Part shown: piece by piece, positions 25,397 through 35,090 of the stretch
Position numbering within the stretch: the first letter of the stretch is position 1
Layout of the letters: every line of letters starts with the position of its first letter
Assembly (NCBI GenBank): GCA_030696155.1
Contig: JAUYSY010000083.1
Location: forward strand, 1 to 52,587
Direction of reading: 5' to 3'
Length of the DNA stretch: 52,587 bases
Origin: Alphaproteobacteria bacterium
GTDB lineage: Bacteria > Pseudomonadota > Alphaproteobacteria > JAUXUR01
Notes under the pieces: model-generated
What the model was told of the DNA's origin: nothing
Database searches by the model: none
The model's input: only the letters and a program-made list of their open reading frames with translations
Made by a program: the position numbers and the translations under genes

Positions 25397-27193
25397 TTAA
25401 TCATCCGAGAGAATACAGCCAGCCTCAATAAAAAATTGGCGTAAGGACGTAATGCGACCGCTATCTAGGACACCGTTTACAGAATCATGTAGATGCAATC
25501 CTGTCGTTTTACCATTGAGATGTATGGCTATTCTAGAGCCTTCACGCGATTTATCAACGCTTCCGTCAAGACCAAGAATTAATTTTTCAACAAAAGAAAA
25601 CCGCACATTATCCTTCAGATAACATAAGGGCGTATATATTAAATATCTAAAAGCATCTTCATAATTTTTAGGAATAACAAATCTAGGTGGTTGAACATCG
25701 TTAATATTTTCATTTAATTGAACCTGCTGAAGACGTAAAGCAAGTTCTGTTATACCTTGTTGAATTTGTTCCAAAATAAGATCACCAGATTTTTCAAGGT
25801 CCTTATAAAGATTATGTGCTTTATAGTAAATTGAAAACTTACTTTTGCTCTTTTCCGATGTATCGACCATTATTTTCTTAAGCCAATTTTTGCATGCATC
25901 AAGGGAAGCAATTTCTAAAAATTCATCCTCTTGAACAATAGCAATCTCTTTAATAGCTTCAGCCTTTGTTTCTTCGATTATCGATCTATCACCCGCAATA
26001 CAAATTGGTGCAATCTCATGGTCAGATTCTTGAAAATTTGAAACATTCTGAAGATCTACTTCATCTGAAAGATCTGTTTTCGTTTCAACTTCATTGCTTA
26101 TTTGACGTGTTGAATTTTCAGAAATTAAATTCACATGATTGACAATAAGACTTTTTTTCTTTATTTTTTTATGTTTTTTTTTGTTATGGTGTATAGATAA
26201 TTGCAAAGGGTCAATTTCAAAATCAATAGAATTAACCATACCCAAGTAAATAGGATAATTTAGAAATAATTCTTCATCAGATAATATTATATTATCGTTT
26301 ATTTCATTAAAAAATTTTATATTTAAAGGATTGGTAACAAGGTGATAAGCACGCTTTATTGTTATTAAATTATCAAAAACAGTTTTAGGCATACTAAATT
26401 CATCTGAATCATCACTTAAATTTATTTTAGAAATTTTTTGAAAAATTTTATCAACAGATATTTTTGAATTAATCATTGTAGAAGTAGAAAACGCCTGTTT
26501 AATTTTATTAAACTCATTTTCTAGAGATAAAGCATATTCTTGATTAAGATTAAATTTTTTCAAATCAATTTTATTTATTATAGAAAGAATATTTTTAGAT
26601 TGACTTTTTTGCTCATTAACAATTGAATATATACTTAATCTTATATCATAATTATCTTTTTTAGAGTTTATTGTCTCTACTTTTAAAAATTGCTCAAGAT
26701 AACGACTTTCATCATCAAAGAATTTTTTAATACCTAACGTTGATTCCAGTATTTTTTCTAAATCATTTTTAATTTCTCCTTCCCCTATATTGTTAAGCTC
26801 TGCAAGCCAACGTTCAATGCCTTTAATAGACTTTATTTGCTGAATATAAATTTTAAAAGCTGCACCAGGAATTAAAGAACATTGTAGATTATCAAATTGA
26901 GGTACATAATAGGACAATCGATTTGAAAGTAAATCTAAATATTGAGAATAATCTTTATATTTTTTAATTTCTTTCACGTTTAAATCTATTTTTCCAAAAT
27001 AATTTTCATAAGATTTTTTTAGAGCATCAGAAGTATTTACTAATGGTTGCAATTTTAATGTAAGATCTAATTTTTTCCTTATTTTCTGAATCTCTTCTAC
27101 TGATTCAACAAAGTAGCGAGTAAAATCATCCGTTAAATTAGAAAACGAAGAAGCAGACACAAAAAAAAATAGTACAAAAATTATTATTCTCAT
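25397..27193 (-). CDS. Secreted protein with coiled coils and a HicA-like C-terminal domain
   Basis: 598 residues. The signal peptide is MRIIIFVLFFFVSASSFS. The long middle is helical and Lys/Glu/Asn-rich, with a basic run (HNKKKHKKIKKK) near residue 340. The last 60 residues (about 535-598) resemble the dsRNA-binding-like fold of HicA toxins: EGSRIAIHLNGKTTGLHLHD, then GRITSLRQFFIEAG, compare the HicA pattern GSHxxFxHPxG ... GTLRSIxKQAG. The catalytic His of HicA (GSH) is Arg here, so mRNA cleavage is doubtful. There is no hicB beside it. It lies between the intact GGDEF-EAL gene and a displaced copy of that gene's 3' end. Confidence 0.75.
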   Translation of the reverse strand: MRIIIFVLFFFVSASSFSNLTDDFTRYFVESVEEIQKIRKKLDLTLKLQPLVNTSDALKKSYENYFGKIDLNVKEIKKYKDYSQYLDLLSNRLSYYVPQFDNLQCSLIPGAAFKIYIQQIKSIKGIERWLAELNNIGEGEIKNDLEKILESTLGIKKFFDDESRYLEQFLKVETINSKKDNYDIRLSIYSIVNEQKSQSKNILSIINKIDLKKFNLNQEYALSLENEFNKIKQAFSTSTMINSKISVDKIFQKISKINLSDDSDEFSMPKTVFDNLITIKRAYHLVTNPLNIKFFNEINDNIILSDEELFLNYPIYLGMVNSIDFEIDPLQLSIHHNKKKHKKIKKKSLIVNHVNLISENSTRQISNEVETKTDLSDEVDLQNVSNFQESDHEIAPICIAGDRSIIEETKAEAIKEIAIVQEDEFLEIASLDACKNWLKKIMVDTSEKSKSKFSIYYKAHNLYKDLEKSGDLILEQIQQGITELALRLQQVQLNENINDVQPPRFVIPKNYEDAFRYLIYTPLCYLKDNVRFSFVEKLILGLDGSVDKSREGSRIAIHLNGKTTGLHLHDSVNGVLDSGRITSLRQFFIEAGCILSDD

Positions 27194-27368
27194 TTTTTTA
27201 TCCTATTATTACTGTAATTTATAAGAAATACTTACTTAAAGCCAAAAGAATATAGATAATACATTAAAAAATTAAAAAAATCAAATAAAAAAAATTAATA
27301 TTCAAGTTTTACTGTAATATACTGTTTTATATTCTTAAAATTTAAAAAAAATAGATATTTTTCTTATA

Positions 27369-27532
27369 TATATCCAAATGATTTGGAAATGCCGATTTTT
27401 GAGTCTGAAATTTGAGGTGATTTTTGATGCCAAAAATTATGACAGATAATGGGTTTACCTTAAAAATTTTTGCTTCAAAAAGCAACCAAAGATCATCGAT
27501 TAAAAACGGTAGCTTCAGATTATTTAGGTATA
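27369..27532. repeat. Dispersed repeat family A, copy A2
   Basis: About 164 bp, similar to A1 (3142-3296) over its full length. The ends TATATCCAAATGATTTGG and, inverted, TATACCTAAATAATCTG pair imperfectly. It fills most of the 368-bp gap between the GGDEF-EAL gene and the 598-aa gene; the remainder is A/T-rich and holds nothing else I can see. Confidence 0.75.
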
Positions 27533-27561
27533 GCGCCATACTATAATACAAATCAATCAAA

Positions 27562-30501
27562 TCAGCTTGCTTCTGCTTGAAAAATAGCGGGTGACAAATC
27601 ACGTATCAGTGCTTCTTCCGTCAATGACAATTTACTATCAAGAATCAACTGCGTTGCCTCCGCTGGTGGAAGGGCGCGTGCATAATAAAATCCTTGCCCA
27701 TAATCACATTTTAATCTTTTAAGATGATCTAATTCATCTTCTTCTTCTATACCTTCTGCCACAACGAGCAACCCTAAATCATGCGAAAGACTTACAATAC
27801 CCCTGATCAACGAATATGTTTTTTCATTTTTCATCATGTTATGTGTAAAAGAATGATCAATTTTTAAATAATCAAAAGGAAATTTGTGTAAATAACTAAA
27901 AGAAGAATAGCCCGTTCCAAAATCATCAATACATAAAGATACACCAAGTTCTTTTATTTGATCTAAAACCCAGTTGGTTTGAGCTAAATCATCCATAATA
28001 GCACTTTCGGTAATCTCTATTTTTAATAATCCTGCTGGAAAATCATAACTTCGAATGATTTCTAATATTTTTTGCATATACACGAAGTCTTTAATCTGGC
28101 GGGCAGAAAGATTGATTGATAATGAAATTTTGTAATCGGCTCCAATTAATTCTAGCCAAGACTTAAGTTGCTCGCACCCTAGTTTAAAAATATATTCACC
28201 CATAGGTAAAATAAGCCCTGTTTCTTCCGCAATATGTAAGAAACGGTCAAGACCTATCATTTCATTTTTACTTTGCCAACGAATCAACCCTTCAAACCCA
28301 AAAAGTTCATTTGATGATAAATCAATAATAGGCTGATAGAAAAAACAAATTTCTTCTTTTTCAATGGCACGTCTTAATTCTGTTTCTATATGAAGTTCTG
28401 TCATCACTTCATTATGAAGCTCTTGATCAAAAATCTCATAGCGCGCACGTCCTCGTGATTTTGCACGATACATTGCAAGATCTGCATTTCGTAATAAACT
28501 ATCCGTATCTTCAAACTTATCATTTAAAAGCGTAATACCGATACTCGCTGACGCAAAAACATCATTCCCATTCAGATGGAAAGGCTCTGCCAAAGAATCT
28601 AAAATACGACCAGATACAGCTTTTGCTTCCTCTAAATCAGGAATATTGCGTAAAATAGCTGTAAATTCATCGCCTCCCAAACGTGCCGCAAAATCATTGT
28701 CCCTAAGGCATGCCTTCAGACGTTGACCAATACCAATTAACAATTTGTCCCCAACATCATGCCCCAAACTGTCATTAACGACTTTAAAGCGATCTAAGTC
28801 TAAGAATAAAACAGCTGTTAACTGAATAGAATGAGCTCTAATTTCGTCAAGACATTCTTTTAAACGTCTAATAAAATATTCTCGATTTGGCAAGCCGGTT
28901 AAAGGATCGTGATAGGCTGTATGGATGAGTTCTTGTTCATAGTTTTTTTGCATCGTAATATCAGTTTGGGAACCTGCTAAACGAAATACGATGCCATCTT
29001 TATCGCGCGCAGCTAAACCTCGTGACAACATCCAATGATATGAACCATCACGATGCTTCATCAAATATTCAGCTTTGAACCGAGGAATATCGCCCTTTAA
29101 ATGGCCTTCAAAAGCACGCTTAAATTCAACCAAATGATCTGGATGAACACGCTCATACCACCCTTCAAGTGTAGAAAACACCTCTTCATCTTCGTTATAG
29201 CCAATCATTTCCTTATAACGAATAGATAAATAAATATGACCTGTTTTTACATTGCAATCCCAGAGACCATCATTGGCACCATGGGCCGCCAAAGAGTATT
29301 TTTCTTCACTATCCTTTAATTTTTCAGTTTGAAGGGCAAGATCCGTATTTACTATCTCTAGTTTTTGTTCTCTTTCCTTAATATCTGTAATATCAACAAG
29401 CATTAATGCCGTTGCATGATCACGCGTTTTATGTTCACTTACTCTGACCCATCGTCCATTTGTCAGTTTTTGTTCAGACGTAATTGATTTCTTAGAATCT
29501 TGATGCAATTGCAACCTAATATTACCTGTCGTATCATCAGACATCTTTGAAAATACTAAATTGGCATTTATGCCTTGCTTAATCATGGGTTCAATATTTA
29601 TCGGATCTAAATCAATAAAACGTTTATTCCATCTCAATATCTTTTCACTTGCATCAACAAGAACTAATGCTGCAGGACTAATTTCTAAAGCATCTGCAAA
29701 AAGACGTTCAGATTTTTCTTTTTCAATCTGAAGTAATTTTAACGCTTCCGTTGTTTCTTGTTGTGCAACCACCATATCAGCATTACTTTTGACAAGTTCA
29801 GTTGTTCGTTCATTGACTTTTTGCTCAATAGTACGATACATACCTTCAATTTCGTTTGTCATTTTATTAAAAATGCTTGCAAGCAACCCAAACTCATCTT
29901 TCGTTTTGATCACAACGCGTTGATCAAGAGCCCCCTTTGCAACCTTTTCCATGATAAACATCATACGTCTTAAGGGGGTCAATACAAATCCTGAAAGCGC
30001 AAATAAAAGACCAATAAAAATAAGAAGATTCATTAAAAATAAAACAAGACATCCCCAATAAAAGCTATTTTTAACTTCTTCCCAAAGTCTTGCTGTCGAA
30101 ATATAAAGCTCTAATGTTCCAATGCGCGTTTCTTTACCAAACTCATTAAAAATGATGTCTTTCTTAAAACGCAAATCATTATCTTCTGGTAAAACACCTT
30201 TAAAAGCAATTTCATCTTGTTTCGTACCAATGACTTTTGCGCCTTTAAAATCTTCATCTTTTGAAAGGATTGCAATCAATGCATTAATTTGATCATTGTT
30301 TAAATTCCATAAAGGAAAAGCCAAAGAAGCACTTTGCATTTCGGTTAACAAAGTAGCGCGCTGATTTAAAGAATTTAATTTTTCAGTGTAGGAAACAAAT
30401 ATGAAAAAACTTAAGGCAAGTGCGCCAATCGTTATTAAAATAAAACTTACCGTCACAAACAACTTAGCACGAATGCCCTGTGACCATCGCGGTTTTGGCA
30501 T
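27562..30501 (-). CDS. Membrane-bound GGDEF-EAL protein with HAMP and PAS domains
   Basis: 979 residues from the ATG at 30501 (a GTG at 30525 is in frame). Order: membrane helix (about 12-35), periplasmic sensor, second helix (about 148-172), HAMP linker, coiled coil, two PAS domains (about 270-375 and 395-520), GGDEF domain with intact LGGDEF (609-613) and EAL domain with EGL (737-739) and DDFGTG (859-864). Both catalytic motifs are intact, so the protein may make and degrade cyclic di-GMP in answer to a periplasmic signal. Targets such as motility or biofilm are inference. A copy of its last 70 codons lies at 25122-25351. Confidence 0.93.
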   Translation of the reverse strand: MPKPRWSQGIRAKLFVTVSFILITIGALALSFFIFVSYTEKLNSLNQRATLLTEMQSASLAFPLWNLNNDQINALIAILSKDEDFKGAKVIGTKQDEIAFKGVLPEDNDLRFKKDIIFNEFGKETRIGTLELYISTARLWEEVKNSFYWGCLVLFLMNLLIFIGLLFALSGFVLTPLRRMMFIMEKVAKGALDQRVVIKTKDEFGLLASIFNKMTNEIEGMYRTIEQKVNERTTELVKSNADMVVAQQETTEALKLLQIEKEKSERLFADALEISPAALVLVDASEKILRWNKRFIDLDPINIEPMIKQGINANLVFSKMSDDTTGNIRLQLHQDSKKSITSEQKLTNGRWVRVSEHKTRDHATALMLVDITDIKEREQKLEIVNTDLALQTEKLKDSEEKYSLAAHGANDGLWDCNVKTGHIYLSIRYKEMIGYNEDEEVFSTLEGWYERVHPDHLVEFKRAFEGHLKGDIPRFKAEYLMKHRDGSYHWMLSRGLAARDKDGIVFRLAGSQTDITMQKNYEQELIHTAYHDPLTGLPNREYFIRRLKECLDEIRAHSIQLTAVLFLDLDRFKVVNDSLGHDVGDKLLIGIGQRLKACLRDNDFAARLGGDEFTAILRNIPDLEEAKAVSGRILDSLAEPFHLNGNDVFASASIGITLLNDKFEDTDSLLRNADLAMYRAKSRGRARYEIFDQELHNEVMTELHIETELRRAIEKEEICFFYQPIIDLSSNELFGFEGLIRWQSKNEMIGLDRFLHIAEETGLILPMGEYIFKLGCEQLKSWLELIGADYKISLSINLSARQIKDFVYMQKILEIIRSYDFPAGLLKIEITESAIMDDLAQTNWVLDQIKELGVSLCIDDFGTGYSSFSYLHKFPFDYLKIDHSFTHNMMKNEKTYSLIRGIVSLSHDLGLLVVAEGIEEEDELDHLKRLKCDYGQGFYYARALPPAEATQLILDSKLSLTEEALIRDLSPAIFQAEAS

Positions 30502-30556
30502 CGTTTCTAATTGAACAGAAAACACACAATTTTTCCCAAAGATTATATTTTATTAT

Positions 30557-30655
30557 TACACCCAAATGATTTTAGATTTACCTTAGGAATTTTTGGTTCA
30601 AAAAACGACCAAAGGTCATAAACTAAAAACGGTAGTTTCAGATTGTTTGGGTATA
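30557..30655. repeat. Dispersed repeat family A, copy A3 (internally shortened)
   Basis: Both ends are kept (left TACACCCAAATGATTT; right, inverted, TATACCCAAACAATCTG), as is the inner part GGTTCAAAAAACGACCAAAG, but about 65 bp found in A1 and A2 are missing. It lies upstream of gltX, between the divergent GGDEF-EAL gene and gltX. Confidence 0.7.
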
Positions 30656-30754
30656 TATATACTACAACGAAGAAAAAAGCTTGTCACCTACTCTTGATAG
30701 AATCATGTATAATCTGGTAAAAAGGAATCTTACTTACAACAATTTTAAGAAGCC

Positions 30755-32152
30755 ATGACACAAATTATTACACGTTTTGCACCCTCTCCAACAGGTTATT
30801 TGCACATTGGGTCCGCTCGAACTGCCTTATTTAATTGGCTTTTTGCCAAACATCATGGTGGAAAATATTTACTTCGTATCGAAGACACTGACCGTGCAAG
30901 ATCGACAGATGATGCCGTATGCGCGATTATTGATGGTCTCAATTGGCTAGGTCTTATTCCAGATGAAGAGCCTATTTTTCAATTTCAACGTGCAAAACAT
31001 CACGCTGACATGGCTCTAAAGCTTTTAAATGAAGGCAAAGCCTATTATTGCTATTGCACGCCCCAAGAACTAGAAGAAATGCGTGAAAAAGCGAAACTCG
31101 AAGGAAAACCACAAAAATATGATGGCAGATGGCGTGATCGGGATCCGAAAGACGCTCCAAAAGATATTAAACCCGTTATTCGCCTTAAAGCACCAAATGA
31201 AGGCGAAACAATTTTATATGATCACGTTCAAGGCCTTATTAACGTAGCCAATATCCAACTTGACGATATGGTTCTTTTGCGGGGTGATGGCACGCCTACT
31301 TATATGCTATCCGTTGTAGTTGATGATTTTGATATGGGTATTACCCATGTGATTCGTGGAGACGACCATTTAACAAACACCTTCCGTCAAATCCAATTGT
31401 ATAATGCCTTTGGCTGGAATTTACCTATATTTGGACATATTCCTTTAATCCATGGTCAAGATGGCGCAAAATTATCCAAACGCCATGGTGCGTTAGGTGT
31501 TGAAGCCTACCGTGATATGGGGATCCTTCCTGAAGCCATGTGTAATTATTTACTTCGCCTTGGCTGGGGACATGGTGATGACGAAATTATAAATATGCAA
31601 CAAGCTATAAAATGGTTTGATTTTAATGGGATTGGCAAATCAGCTTCAAGACTTGATATGGCAAAATTATTTCATATCAACCATCATTATATTCAACACA
31701 AATCAACAGAAGAATTGCTGATACTATTGGAAGACCAATTTAAACAAACTGACAAGCCCTTGCTGTCACATGAAAAAGACCGCATTACAATAGGTATTGA
31801 AGGCCTTAAAAAGCGCGCACAGACATTGGTTGAACTTGCTGAAAACGCTTGGATTTATCGTGATATCAGACCCATAAAAATCGAAAATGAAGATCAATTA
31901 AAAACAATTGCCGACCTAAAAGAAGTTTTTAGCGACTTATTCCAACATTTATCCTCAATTCAAGAATGGTCACATCCAATGCTTGATCTTGAGCTTAAAC
32001 TGTTTTTAGAGCAAAAAGGATTGAAATTAGGTAAAATTGGACCAAGCTTAAGATTAATTTTAACTTCTAAACTTAACGCCCCTTCTATTGTTGATGTCAT
32101 GCTTGCTTTAGGCAAAGAGGAGTCGCTATTAAGATTGGGTGATTTTATTTAA
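30755..32152 (+). CDS. gltX: Glutamyl-tRNA synthetase
   Basis: 465 residues, class I aminoacyl-tRNA synthetase that charges tRNA-Glu (and in many alphaproteobacteria also tRNA-Gln, for later amidation). The ATP-binding motif HIGS is at 17-20 in APSPTGYLHIGSARTALFNW, and KLSKR is at 239-243. The C-terminal anticodon-binding helical region is complete. The TAA stop directly abuts palindromic element C1. Many alphaproteobacteria have two gltX genes; I cannot tell which one this is. Confidence 0.95.
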   Translation: MTQIITRFAPSPTGYLHIGSARTALFNWLFAKHHGGKYLLRIEDTDRARSTDDAVCAIIDGLNWLGLIPDEEPIFQFQRAKHHADMALKLLNEGKAYYCYCTPQELEEMREKAKLEGKPQKYDGRWRDRDPKDAPKDIKPVIRLKAPNEGETILYDHVQGLINVANIQLDDMVLLRGDGTPTYMLSVVVDDFDMGITHVIRGDDHLTNTFRQIQLYNAFGWNLPIFGHIPLIHGQDGAKLSKRHGALGVEAYRDMGILPEAMCNYLLRLGWGHGDDEIINMQQAIKWFDFNGIGKSASRLDMAKLFHINHHYIQHKSTEELLILLEDQFKQTDKPLLSHEKDRITIGIEGLKKRAQTLVELAENAWIYRDIRPIKIENEDQLKTIADLKEVFSDLFQHLSSIQEWSHPMLDLELKLFLEQKGLKLGKIGPSLRLILTSKLNAPSIVDVMLALGKEESLLRLGDFI

Positions 32153-32297
32153 TAGACTTCTTTCGAAACTCTACTACTGTGGCCGATTAATGCGTCGTTT
32201 CGGTACTCAGATCCTCATGTATGAAGAATACACTGCGGTCTTCCGTGCCGAATCTTCTATTACTCGCCTCACATTAGCGAGTTTCGAAAGAAGTCTA
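32153..32297. repeat. Palindromic element family C, copy C1
   Basis: A 145-bp element with perfect 19-bp terminal inverted repeats (TAGACTTCTTTCGAAACTC). Inside are CTACTACTGTGG, GCGTCGTTTCGG and the core TCATGTATGAAGAATACACT. It starts on the base after the gltX stop codon. Other copies: 38822-38964 and 46822-46967. Confidence 0.9.
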
Positions 32298-32352
32298 ATG
32301 ATAAATCTTCATGTAGATATAATTGTTTAGATTATGAAGTAGGCTGTTAAGA

Positions 32353-32480
32353 TATACTCGAATTATTTTTAAATGTGGGTAGGAAGATGAGCGGTGAAAC
32401 ACGCGGAGTGTATCTTTTCATACATGAGCATGTTGAATCCCGAAATCTGACGCCCTCCACAGTTAAAAAGAAGAAGAGTT
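32353..32480. repeat. Palindromic element family B, copy B3
   Basis: Contains AAATGTGGGTAGGAAGATGA, the core hairpin (minus strand TCATGTATGAAAAGATACACT) and GCCCTCCAC. The arms ACTCGAATTATTTTTAAATG and AGTTAAAAAGAAGAAGAGT differ from those of B1 and B2 but still pair with each other. Together with C1 it fills the 418-bp gltX-gltA gap; the last 90 bp before gltA should hold its promoter. Confidence 0.8.
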
Positions 32481-32570
32481 TTTTGCAGTGCAAAAAAAAC
32501 TATGTTGCACAACACAATAAGTTGGCTTATCCTAATAATAATGGTAGAAGTGTTATAAAGGGATGAGATA

Positions 32571-33899
32571 ATGACAAGTCAGGCGATACCAATGACTAAA
32601 AAAAACGCAGATAGCGTAACACTTATAGATAATAGAACAGGAAAGTCAATTGACTTACCCCTCATTAAAGGCTCCGCAGGACCTAATCTAATCGATATTC
32701 GTCAACTTTATAACGAAACAGGTTATTTTACATTTGATCCAGGCTTTACCTCAACCGGTAGCTGTAATTCAAAAATAACTTATATTGACGGCGATGAAGG
32801 CGTTCTTCTTTACCGTGGTTACCCTATTGAAGAACTTGCAGAATATAGCGATTTCATGGAAACATCATATTTGCTTATTTATGGTGAATTACCGACTGCT
32901 GCACAAAAAAAAGAATTCGAATATTCTGTTGTGTATCACAGCATGGTCCATGAGCAATTGATTAATTTTTTCAGGGGCTTCAGACGTGATGCGCACCCAA
33001 TGGCCGTTATGGTCGGTGTTGTTGGCGCTCTTTCTGCTTTTTATCATGAACATACTGATATTCAAAATCCAGGTGAACGTGAAATCGTTGCCCATCGCAT
33101 TATTGCAAAAATTCCAACAATTGCTGCAATGGCTTATAAATACTCAATAGGACAACCTTTCATTTATCCACGCAATGATCTGCCCTATACTGAAAACTTC
33201 ATCAGAATGTGTTTTGCAGTCCCATGTGAAGATTACAGATCTAATGCCGTCATTACACGCGCGATGGATCGTATTTTTACGCTTCATGCTGATCATGAGC
33301 AAAATGCATCAACATCAACCGTTCGTCTTGCTGGATCATCAGGCGCAAATCCTTATGCATGTATCGCATCAGGCATCGCGTGTCTTTGGGGCCCCGCACA
33401 TGGTGGTGCCAATGAAGCTGTGATTAACATGCTTAAAGAAATAGGCCATGAAAAGAATATTCCTGAATTCATTAGACGTGCAAAAGACAAAAATGATCCA
33501 TTCAGATTAATGGGCTTTGGACATCGCGTTTATAAAAACTATGATCCACGTGCTAAAGTCATGCGCAAAACATGTCATGAGGTGCTTAATGAATTAGGAC
33601 TTCAAAATGAACCCTTAATGAGACTTGCGATTGAACTCGAGCGCGTTGCTTTAGAAGATCCATACTTCATTGAGAAAAAACTCTATCCCAATGTTGATTT
33701 TTACTCTGGTATCATATTGCGCGCTATTGGTTTTCCAGCCTCAATGTTCACTGTTCTTTTTGCAGTCGCACGTACCGTCGGTTGGATTGCTCAATGGAAT
33801 GAAATGACCAACGAAGAAAACCAAAAAATTGGACGTCCACGTCAATTATATACGGGGGAAACAAGACGTTCTTTTGTGCCTGTTAATAAGAGAAAATAG
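32571..33899 (+). CDS. gltA: Citrate synthase
   Basis: 442 residues, type II (hexameric, Gram-negative type) citrate synthase condensing oxaloacetate and acetyl-CoA at the start of the TCA cycle. Conserved active-site stretches are [10 protein letters not shown] (239-248), [13 protein letters not shown] with His318, and NVDFYSG with the catalytic Asp near 375. The N-terminus ([20 protein letters not shown]) fits the family. The gene follows gltX but is separated from it by two repeat elements. Confidence 0.96.
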   Translation: MTSQAIPMTKKNADSVTLIDNRTGKSIDLPLIKGSAGPNLIDIRQLYNETGYFTFDPGFTSTGSCNSKITYIDGDEGVLLYRGYPIEELAEYSDFMETSYLLIYGELPTAAQKKEFEYSVVYHSMVHEQLINFFRGFRRDAHPMAVMVGVVGALSAFYHEHTDIQNPGEREIVAHRIIAKIPTIAAMAYKYSIGQPFIYPRNDLPYTENFIRMCFAVPCEDYRSNAVITRAMDRIFTLHADHEQNASTSTVRLAGSSGANPYACIASGIACLWGPAHGGANEAVINMLKEIGHEKNIPEFIRRAKDKNDPFRLMGFGHRVYKNYDPRAKVMRKTCHEVLNELGLQNEPLMRLAIELERVALEDPYFIEKKLYPNVDFYSGIILRAIGFPASMFTVLFAVARTVGWIAQWNEMTNEENQKIGRPRQLYTGETRRSFVPVNKRK

Positions 33900-33915
33900 T
33901 AATTCTTTACTTTAA

Positions 33916-34045
33916 TATACCCGATTGATTTCAAAATGTGGGTAGGAAGATGAGCGGTGAGACACGCGGAGTGTATCTTTTCATACATGAGCATGGCGAA
34001 TCCTGAAATCTGACGCCCTCCACAGTTTGAAATCAATTGGGTATA
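33916..34045. repeat. Palindromic element family B, copy B2
   Basis: A 130-bp element whose ends pair over 20 bases with one mismatch: TATACCCGATTGATTTCAAA and, inverted, TATACCCAATTGATTTCAAA. The core on the minus strand is TCATGTATGAAAAGATACACT. It begins 17 bases after the gltA stop. Confidence 0.9.
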
Positions 34046-34048
34046 AAC

Positions 34049-34132
34049 AAGTTCGTCGTCAGGGTGCAAATCGGTACTCATGTACAAAAAGGTACACTCC
34101 GTTCCGATTCTTTACCCTTCCTAGACTTCGTC
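34049..34132. repeat. Palindromic element family G (single copy here)
   Basis: The arms AGGGTGCAAATCGG and CCGATTCTTTACCCT, plus outer AAGT/ACTT bases, enclose TCATGTACAAAAAGGTACACT, the same core as in B, C and D, with both halves of the hairpin stem changed together (GTAT/ATAC to GTAC/GTAC). It lies next to B2. Confidence 0.6.
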
Positions 34133-34163
34133 ACGTAAGCTAAACAATTTTTAAAGCAAATTA

Positions 34164-34188
34164 AGCCCCTTTTTGGGGCTTTTTCTTT
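34164..34188 (+). terminator. Rho-independent terminator after gltA
   Basis: AAGCCCC-TTTTT-GGGGCTTTTTC: a short GC stem followed by a T-run. It lies beyond repeats B2 and G, about 265 bases after the gltA stop and 60 bases before the next gene. Confidence 0.8.
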
Positions 34189-34250
34189 ATTAATTTGACT
34201 TTTATTTTTCATATGTTAATTTAAGCCAACGTTTAAATATTGAGGTTGTT

Positions 34251-35075
34251 ATGAATCCTAAATTTTATCTTATTGCATGTTTAAGTTTTTCTATCTATCA
34301 AGCATCGATCGAACAAAGTATTGCTATGGGGAATAAAGATGTACCTGTAGAATCAGCAAAACTACAAACAAAACAACAATTAATCGAAGAATTATTTACC
34401 CTTTTTCAATTTGACAAAATAACTCTTGAAGCTTTTTTGCAACCTTTTGAAAAAGAACTTAAAGAATTAGGTCTGCCTGAAAAACCATTCGCACAAAGCA
34501 TTAAAAAATTTAACGCGCAAACAGCTGAGCTAAGTGCACCATTGATAGATCTTCTTAAAGATCTTTATACGCGCGCACATGAAAACACGTTTACACAACA
34601 GGAACTCGTTGACTTAGTTGCTTTGTACAAAAAACCTGTTATCCAAAAAGCCAATATGCAAGTCTTAAATATCTTTACCGAGCCTGTTATAAAAGCGTTA
34701 AAAGATCCAAAACTTTTTGCAGAATATTCATCAAAAATTATGGCAATTGGCATTACAATGGCTGCTACAAATTCCTCTGACAAAGAATATGCTTCTATCG
34801 TAACTAAAGAATTTGAAGCCTTTATACAAAATAAACATATTTTAACACCTGAATTTCTTGAAAAATTAAAACAACGTTATACAGGTCTTGCCCCCAATCT
34901 TGAAAAATGGTTTGGCAAAGAAATCACTCAGAAAAAAATAGATGAACTAAAAGAATCTATTGAAAAAATGCCCCTTTTAAAATTAGTTTTTAACCCTAGC
35001 CAAAAAGAAGCTGCGCAAAATGCAGAGACTTCTTCTGCAATAGCCACCGATCAAACATTAACTTTACCAAATTAA
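34251..35075 (+). CDS. Secreted DUF2059-like protein (first of a pair)
   Basis: 274 residues. After an export signal (MNPKFYLIACLSFSIYQASI) comes a helical domain with FTQQELVDLVALYKKPVIQK near residue 118, the pattern of DUF2059-like proteins (FTxEELxxLxxFYxSPxGxK). The following gene encodes a paralogue: both contain K-A-L/V-K-D-P-K-L-x-x-x-Y and the same helical spacing. They are 15 bases apart and probably co-transcribed. The function of the family is unknown; periplasmic or secreted location is inferred from the signal. Confidence 0.75.
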   Translation: MNPKFYLIACLSFSIYQASIEQSIAMGNKDVPVESAKLQTKQQLIEELFTLFQFDKITLEAFLQPFEKELKELGLPEKPFAQSIKKFNAQTAELSAPLIDLLKDLYTRAHENTFTQQELVDLVALYKKPVIQKANMQVLNIFTEPVIKALKDPKLFAEYSSKIMAIGITMAATNSSDKEYASIVTKEFEAFIQNKHILTPEFLEKLKQRYTGLAPNLEKWFGKEITQKKIDELKESIEKMPLLKLVFNPSQKEAAQNAETSSAIATDQTLTLPN

Positions 35076-35090
35076 TTAAGGGTATATACA

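Noticed and set aside
32139-32566. Two short open frames between gltX and gltA
   Set aside because: They are translations of elements C1 and B3, and the frames are not kept in the other copies.
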